From: Arthrobacter sp. Soil763
GTDB taxonomy: Bacteria; Actinomycetota; Actinomycetes; Actinomycetales; Micrococcaceae
Assembly (NCBI RefSeq): GCF_001428365.1
Contig: NZ_LMSH01000006.1
Location: 1-64,000, forward strand
Reading direction: 5' to 3'
DNA: 64,000 nucleotides
Shown: positions 58,741 through 64,000 of the stretch, in pieces
Position numbering within the stretch: position 1 is the first letter of the stretch
Layout: each line of letters opens with the position of its first letter
The notes under the pieces: model-generated
What the model was told of the DNA's origin: nothing
Databases searched by the model: none
The model's input: only the letters and a program-made list of their open reading frames with translations
Made by a program: the position numbers and the translations under genes

Positions 58741-61700
58741 ATGCCCACAACCGTGTACAACGTGCTCGACCAGCTCCGAGACTCCGCGCTTTCAAAGGTA
58801 GACCAGGGGACCCGCTTTGAACGCCTCATGAAGGCATTTCTGACCACCGACCCTGTGTACGCCGACCAGTTTTCGGAGGTGTGGCTGTGGTCGGAGTGGC
58901 CGGGTAACGGTGGGAAGCACGATACAGGTATTGACCTGGTGGCGCGGGACCGGGTGACTGATCAGTACGTGGCCATCCAGTGCAAGTTCTACGCGCCGAC
59001 CTCGACGATCAGCAAGGACGACATCGACACGTTCCTGTCCGAATCCGGTAAGGAGGGGTTCGTTGAGCGCATCCTCGTGTCCACCACTGACAAGTGGAAC
59101 CTGCACGCCGAGAATGCCATCAAGAACCAGCAGGTTCCGGTGCGGCGAATCGGGATGTCCGATCTGGAGGCATCGCCAGTCGACTGGGAACAGTTCTCGA
59201 TCGAGACTCCCGAGGTTTTGGTCACTAGGGGTCGAAAGTCTCCAAAGCTACATCAGGTGGATGCGATTGCTGCAGCCACGGCGAAATTTGGCGAGCACGA
59301 CCGCGGCAAACTGATCATGGCTTGCGGCACAGGCAAGACGTTCACCTCGCTCCGACTAGCCGAACAGATGGTCGGGCCGGGCGGGTCTGTTCTGTTCCTA
59401 GTGCCGTCAATCTCGCTACTGTCCCAGACGCTGCGGGAGTGGGCGGTCGAGTCGGAGACTCGGTTGCATCCGCTGGCAGTGTGCTCTGACCGCAAATCAA
59501 CAAAGCGCTCGGCGAACGCCGACGTCGAGGACATTGCAACGGTCGACCTTGCCCTACCGGCGACGACGAATATCCCGATCCTGGCGGAGCGTCTGCGTCA
59601 AGCCAAAAGGGATTCATCGTCGATGACCGTGGTGTTCTCCACCTACCAATCGATTGATGTGGTGGCGAAGGCTCAACGCGAGGCTGGACTCGAGCCGTTC
59701 GACCTGATTATCTGCGATGAAGCCCACCGCACGACCGGGGTGACGCTAGCGGATGAGGACGAGTCCCCGTTTGTGCGAGTACACGATGACACATACATCC
59801 AAGGTGAAAAGCGCCTGTACATGACCGCGACTCCGCGCATCTACGACGACGCAACCAAGACGAAGGCCGGTGAGGCCGCGGCCGTTCTGGCGTCGATGGA
59901 CAACGAGGAAACCTTCGGTCCGGAGTTTTACCGGCTCGGGTTCGGTGACGCCGTCGCGAAGGGCTTGTTGACCGACTACAAGGTGCTGGTTCTCGCGGTT
60001 GACGGGAAGACGGTCGCGTCGACATTCCAGGCCCAGCTCGCCGATGGTAGCGGGGAACTCCAGCTCGACGACGTGGCGAAGATCGTGGGGTGCTGGAACG
60101 GTCTGGCGAAGAAGGGTCATATCGAGCACAACTTTGACGCTGATTTGGAGCCGATGCGCCGGGCTGTCGCATTCGCTGGGACCATCAAAGCCAGCAAGAA
60201 GGTTGAGGGGATGTTCTCCAACCTGGTCGACCAGTACGTAGCGGTGCATGAGACCGACGACGACGGCGAACCAGTCAACGTGCTGGACTGTGAGGTCCGC
60301 CATGTCGACGGTACTTTCAACGCCCTGGAACGCAACACGCGGTTGGACTGGCTGCGCGCCGAGGTGCCGGACGGACAGTGCCGCATCCTGACCAACGCCC
60401 GATGCCTATCGGAAGGTGTGGACGTTCCCGGGTTGGACGCCGTCATGTTCATGGCCCCGCGTAAGTCGGTGGTGGATGTGGTCCAGTCGGTCGGTCGGGT
60501 CATGCGCCTCTCGCCGGGTAAGAAGTTCGGGTACATCATCCTGCCGATAGCCATCCCGGAAGGGATCGAGCCTGAAGTAGCGTTGCGAGACAACGCCCGG
60601 TACCGGGTGGTCTGGGAAGTGCTCCAGGCCCTGCGCGCCCATGACGACCGGTTCAATGCGGAGGTCAACAAGATTGACCTGACGAAGCACCGGTCAGACC
60701 GGATCAACGTGATCGGTGTCGGTGGGGGCTCAGGCGCCGGCACCAGCGGAGGAACGCAGCTCGCCCTGCCTCTCGACCTGCGCCAGCTCGACGAATGGCG
60801 AGATGCAATCTACACCCGTATCGTCCAGAAGGTAGGCTCTCGTCGGTACTGGCAGGACTGGGCAAAGAACGTTGCGCAGATTGCCGAGAACCACATAACG
60901 CGCATCACAGCACTGCTAGAGAGCAACCAGGGCCAGGTCAGCGTAGCGTTCGATAAGTTCCTCAGCGGTTTGCGGGCGAATCTCAACGAAGGAATTACCC
61001 GCTCTGACGCGATCGAGATGTTAGCCCAACACCTCATCACTCGCCCCGTGTTTGACGCTTTGTTCGGCAGCTACGACTTCACGCAGCAGAACCCTATCGC
61101 AATGATCATGGAGCAGATGCTCGCAATTCTCGACGAGCAGTCGCTCGACACCGAAAACAGCGAGCTGGAGGACTTCTACAACTCGGTCCGGATGCGTGTG
61201 GATGGCATCGACACCGCAGATGGCCGTCAGAAGATCATTGTCGAGCTATACGAGACCTTCTTCATGACGGCTTTCAAACGCACCGTCAACAAGCTCGGAA
61301 TCGTCTACACGCCCGTCGAGGTCGTCGACTTCCTCCTCCGCTCTGCTGATGAAGTACTGCGTTCGGAATTCGGCCAAGGCCTCACCGACGAGGGCGTACA
61401 CATTCTCGACGGGTTCTCAGGTACCGGCACCTTCATGGTCCGGCTCCTCCAGTCTGGCCTAATTACGGCGGCCGACCTTCCTCGAAAGTATGCCCAAGAG
61501 CTACATGCCAACGAGATTCTGCTGCTTGCGTACTACATCGCAGCCGTGAACATCGAGTCTGCCTACCACGACCATGCGGACAAACAATCCGGCGACTACG
61601 AGCCGTTCCCCGGCCTGGTTCTTACCGATACCTTCCAATCGTGGGAGGAAGGTGACCGCCTCGACGACGAGATGTTCCGCGATAACAATGCCCGGCTGGA

Positions 61701-63561
61701 GCGATTGAAGAAGCTCCCGATTACTGTCATCGTGGGAAACCCGCCCTACAGGGGAGGTCAGGAAACGGCCAACGACGCCAACGCCAATGAGTCATACCCC
61801 GCACTCGACGAATCGATCCGGTCAACTTACGCTGCGCGCTCGACGGCTAAGTTGAAAAACAAGCTCTATGACCCCTATGTCCGGGCGATCCGCTGGGCGT
61901 CGCTTAGGATCCCAGACCGCGGCGTCATCGCGTACGTGACCAACGGGGGCTGGCTGGAGTCCAATCAGTTCGATGGGATGCGTAAGACACTTATCAATGA
62001 GTTCAGCACCATCTATGTGTACAACCTGCGGGGTAATGCTCGCAGGTCAGGGGAGGATCGCCGCAAGGAAGCCGGCAATGTCTTCGGGGGAGGCAGCCGA
62101 GCAACGGTTGCGATCACGATTCTCGTCAAGGACCCAGCAAAGACTGGCCCTGCCACTATTCATTATGCCGAGGTCGGCGACGGTCTCACCCGCGAACAGA
62201 AGCTGGGACTGGTCGGCTCAGCGGAAAGTGTTGCTGGTGTCGATTTCTCCATCATCACGCCCAACGAGCATGGCGACTGGATCAACCACAGGCGGGATGA
62301 TTTCACCGCCTATCCAGCCTTGGACAAGACCTTTGGATCCGTCACCCACGGTGTCAACACTGGGCGTGATGCCTGGGTGTACCAGTCGTCTAGAACAAGC
62401 CTTGAGGACTCCCTCGGGGTCTGCATAGGTACCTTTAATAAGGAAGTGGGGCGTTGGAGCGCAAGCCCAGCTGCCGGAACTTCGGATGCTGCCCTCACGG
62501 CATGGGCTGATCGAGATTCGACGCGCATTAGCTGGTCGAGCAATCTTCTTCAGGCGATTCGCCGGGGGAAGAAGACTTCCTTCCTTTCCGAAAACGTGCG
62601 TGTAGGTGCCTACCGACCTTTCTTCAAGCAGTGGATGTATTTTGATCCTCTGTGGAACAGTCGAATGGGGGGCAACAGGGAGCTGTTTCCCACTCCTCAA
62701 CTCTCGAACATGATCTTGTATACCGTCGGAATGAGTAGCGCTGTTCCGTTCTCGATCCTCATTACGGACGAAATTCCCAACCTCCACCTGACCGGCGCGG
62801 GCAGCGGGGGAGCTGTGTTCGCCCGATACCGTTACGAGCCAGTTGAGGGGAACGGTGCGTTCTCGTTTGAAATGGACGGTGAAATAGTCGGCGGGTACCG
62901 CAAGATCGACAACATCACCGATCAGTTGCTTGCGAAGTTCCAAGGTGTGTCCGGTGACCAAATCAGCAAGGACGATATCTTCTTCTACGTGTATGGCCTG
63001 CTGCACTCGCCTGATTACCGCGACGCGTACGCCGCGGATCTGACAAAGATGCTGCCGCGCATCCCGTTAGTCTCTGACCCGTGGCCCTTCGTGAAAGCTG
63101 GCAGGGCACTGTCCGAGCTGCACCTTGGCTATGAGTCGGTGGAGCGCTTTCCCTTGGTCGGACTAAGCGTCGAGCCGTCGGGTGACCCGTACGAGTTCTT
63201 CCGAGTGGAGAAGATGGCGTTCCGAAAACACCGAGTGGACGGCAAGCTGTCGGCGGACAAGACCGCGATCGTATTCAACTCGAAAATCATGTTGACTGGC
63301 ATCCCAGAGGACGCGTATCGGTACATGATCGGGGCGCGGTCCGCCGTGGAGTGGATCATCGATCGGTACCGGGTGAAGACTGACAAGGTCTCAGGAATAG
63401 TAAATGACCCGAACGATTGGTCCAAAGAGGTTGATGAACCGCGATACATCCTGGATCTTCTGGCCCGAATCGTGACGGTAAGCATTGAGACGATGGCGAT
63501 CGTAGATGCCTTGCCGGAGCTGGACATCCTGGCGGTTGCAGATATGGTCCACACCCCGTAA
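58741..63561 (+). CDS. Type ISP restriction-modification enzyme
   Basis: A 1606-residue single-chain enzyme. Domains in order: Mrr-like nuclease (about 20-110; D65 with Q80-C-K82), superfamily 2 helicase (Walker A GTGKT 196-200, DEAH 326-329, MTATPR, and later QSVGRVMRL), N6-adenine methyltransferase (motif DGFSGTGTF from residue 890 and NPPY at 1000-1003), and a C-terminal target-recognition region. This matches LlaGI/LlaBIII-type ISP enzymes, which methylate one strand and cleave after head-on translocation. It appears complete. It is the largest defence gene here. Confidence 0.92.
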   Translation: MPTTVYNVLDQLRDSALSKVDQGTRFERLMKAFLTTDPVYADQFSEVWLWSEWPGNGGKHDTGIDLVARDRVTDQYVAIQCKFYAPTSTISKDDIDTFLSESGKEGFVERILVSTTDKWNLHAENAIKNQQVPVRRIGMSDLEASPVDWEQFSIETPEVLVTRGRKSPKLHQVDAIAAATAKFGEHDRGKLIMACGTGKTFTSLRLAEQMVGPGGSVLFLVPSISLLSQTLREWAVESETRLHPLAVCSDRKSTKRSANADVEDIATVDLALPATTNIPILAERLRQAKRDSSSMTVVFSTYQSIDVVAKAQREAGLEPFDLIICDEAHRTTGVTLADEDESPFVRVHDDTYIQGEKRLYMTATPRIYDDATKTKAGEAAAVLASMDNEETFGPEFYRLGFGDAVAKGLLTDYKVLVLAVDGKTVASTFQAQLADGSGELQLDDVAKIVGCWNGLAKKGHIEHNFDADLEPMRRAVAFAGTIKASKKVEGMFSNLVDQYVAVHETDDDGEPVNVLDCEVRHVDGTFNALERNTRLDWLRAEVPDGQCRILTNARCLSEGVDVPGLDAVMFMAPRKSVVDVVQSVGRVMRLSPGKKFGYIILPIAIPEGIEPEVALRDNARYRVVWEVLQALRAHDDRFNAEVNKIDLTKHRSDRINVIGVGGGSGAGTSGGTQLALPLDLRQLDEWRDAIYTRIVQKVGSRRYWQDWAKNVAQIAENHITRITALLESNQGQVSVAFDKFLSGLRANLNEGITRSDAIEMLAQHLITRPVFDALFGSYDFTQQNPIAMIMEQMLAILDEQSLDTENSELEDFYNSVRMRVDGIDTADGRQKIIVELYETFFMTAFKRTVNKLGIVYTPVEVVDFLLRSADEVLRSEFGQGLTDEGVHILDGFSGTGTFMVRLLQSGLITAADLPRKYAQELHANEILLLAYYIAAVNIESAYHDHADKQSGDYEPFPGLVLTDTFQSWEEGDRLDDEMFRDNNARLERLKKLPITVIVGNPPYRGGQETANDANANESYPALDESIRSTYAARSTAKLKNKLYDPYVRAIRWASLRIPDRGVIAYVTNGGWLESNQFDGMRKTLINEFSTIYVYNLRGNARRSGEDRRKEAGNVFGGGSRATVAITILVKDPAKTGPATIHYAEVGDGLTREQKLGLVGSAESVAGVDFSIITPNEHGDWINHRRDDFTAYPALDKTFGSVTHGVNTGRDAWVYQSSRTSLEDSLGVCIGTFNKEVGRWSASPAAGTSDAALTAWADRDSTRISWSSNLLQAIRRGKKTSFLSENVRVGAYRPFFKQWMYFDPLWNSRMGGNRELFPTPQLSNMILYTVGMSSAVPFSILITDEIPNLHLTGAGSGGAVFARYRYEPVEGNGAFSFEMDGEIVGGYRKIDNITDQLLAKFQGVSGDQISKDDIFFYVYGLLHSPDYRDAYAADLTKMLPRIPLVSDPWPFVKAGRALSELHLGYESVERFPLVGLSVEPSGDPYEFFRVEKMAFRKHRVDGKLSADKTAIVFNSKIMLTGIPEDAYRYMIGARSAVEWIIDRYRVKTDKVSGIVNDPNDWSKEVDEPRYILDLLARIVTVSIETMAIVDALPELDILAVADMVHTP

Positions 63562-63670
63562 GCAACTGTGGAGATCAGTATGCGGAGTAGCCGGCGGTGT
63601 TGCTCGACGAACCTATCGACGTGGAGTACATCCACAGCTACAGATGATGCTGGCACTGGCCAGCGCGACT

Positions 63671-63702
63671 GGTAACCGCCGGGGCAAGCCCCGGCGGTTA
63701 CC
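63671..63702. terminator. Perfect 14-base hairpin between convergent genes
   Basis: Arms 63671-63684 and 63689-63702 (GGTAACCGCCGGGG and its complement) enclose CAAG. It lies between the R-M gene and the convergent gene at the right edge, fitting a bidirectional terminator, though without T-tracts. Confidence 0.6.
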
Positions 63703-63744
63703 ACCGGCTGTGAGGTCCATGGAACTCCGCTACGCAGGCCGGGC

Positions 63745-64000
63745 TCAGTTGTCGGTTATGGACTCCAGCAGCCACTGTTCGGACAGCGGGTCGCGGCGCA
63801 GCTCAAAGGTCCGCAGCGCCGAGTTCGAGCTGAGGCGGACCTGCACGCGCCAGTATTCGATACTCACCAGGTCGCCGCTGCCGACGGCCGCGGTGCGCCG
63901 GGTGTCCCACCAGGCGTCCCGGGCGAACCAGTGCACGGGGTCCGCGGCCACGGCCCAGATCCGGCCTTCATGCCGGACGGCCAGGGGAGTGCCGGCCGGG
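63745..64000 (-). CDS. DUF6504-like protein (partial)
   Basis: The C-terminal 84 residues of a gene that enters from the right edge. Visible text includes PLAVRHEGRIWAVAADPVHWF, WWDTRR and VEYW-like IEYWRVQV, ending WLLESITDN. It resembles DUF6504 proteins, which often lie beside imuB/dnaE2 mutagenesis genes in actinobacteria; that neighbour would be outside this window. The start cannot be seen. Confidence 0.55.
   Translation of the reverse strand, partial: PAGTPLAVRHEGRIWAVAADPVHWFARDAWWDTRRTAAVGSGDLVSIEYWRVQVRLSSNSALRTFELRRDPLSEQWLLESITDN

Noticed and set aside
1..64000. tRNA or rRNA genes as integration site
   Set aside because: No cloverleaf or rRNA sequence was recognised by eye; a tRNA scan would settle this.

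Overview
The window looks like part of a large high-GC actinobacterial plasmid, or plasmid-derived element, from an Arthrobacter-type Micrococcaceae host. This is inferred from GC-rich codon use, actinobacteria-specific families (DUF4193, DUF4913, SCO6880-type T4SS protein, MAB_1171c-type membrane protein, Lsr2), an AEP-primase replication gene with parA/parB, and a complete conjugation module. No rRNA or tRNA gene was recognised. Species assignment is inference only.

Layout. (1) 0-6 kb: a ParB-like protein, a structured non-coding element, an AT-hook-like protein, a candidate oriT, mobC, a MOBP-type relaxase and a coiled-coil accessory protein. (2) 6-26 kb: stress-tolerance cargo: DUF4193, STAS-like and PucR proteins, a membrane protein, a LysR remnant, an IS21 element whose termini also enclose mscL, a dnaK-grpE-dnaJ-cbpM-clpB-trx operon on the minus strand, then htrA, hdeD, a UBP zinc finger and a cNMP-domain FAD oxidoreductase. 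(3) 26.9-41.7 kb: the minus-strand conjugation operon, interrupted by a plus-strand tyrosine-recombinase element (29.3-32.6 kb). (4) 42-45.4 kb: a four-gene cassette (MarR/XRE regulator, ImmA-like protease, MAB_1171c-like membrane protein, alpha/beta hydrolase). (5) 45.6-49.7 kb: a small RHH-like protein, the Rep primase, centromere-like repeats, parA, parB and a second copy of the structured non-coding element. (6) 49.7-63.6 kb: a defence-like region with an AAA ATPase, a GPGGG-repeat protein, a HEPN/Toprim-N protein, Lsr2, an Abi_2 protein behind a hairpin, a resolvase and AlbA_2 block bounded by inverted repeats, and a 1606-residue type ISP restriction-modification enzyme. (7) A DUF6504-like gene runs off the right edge.

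How it may work together. The most notable system is the 42-45.4 kb cassette. Both intergenic regions flanking it contain a pair of palindromes of form RGTGC-N4-GCACY with centres about 30 bp apart. One pair faces the conjugation operon, the other faces the replication/partition block. I propose that the regulator and its protease form a signal-responsive switch coordinating transfer with replication, with the membrane protein and hydrolase handling a signal. The sequence shows the genes and sites; the function is inference.

Caveats. Coordinates of start codons were chosen by Shine-Dalgarno spacing and family N-termini. Family names come from recognition of motifs, not from a database search.
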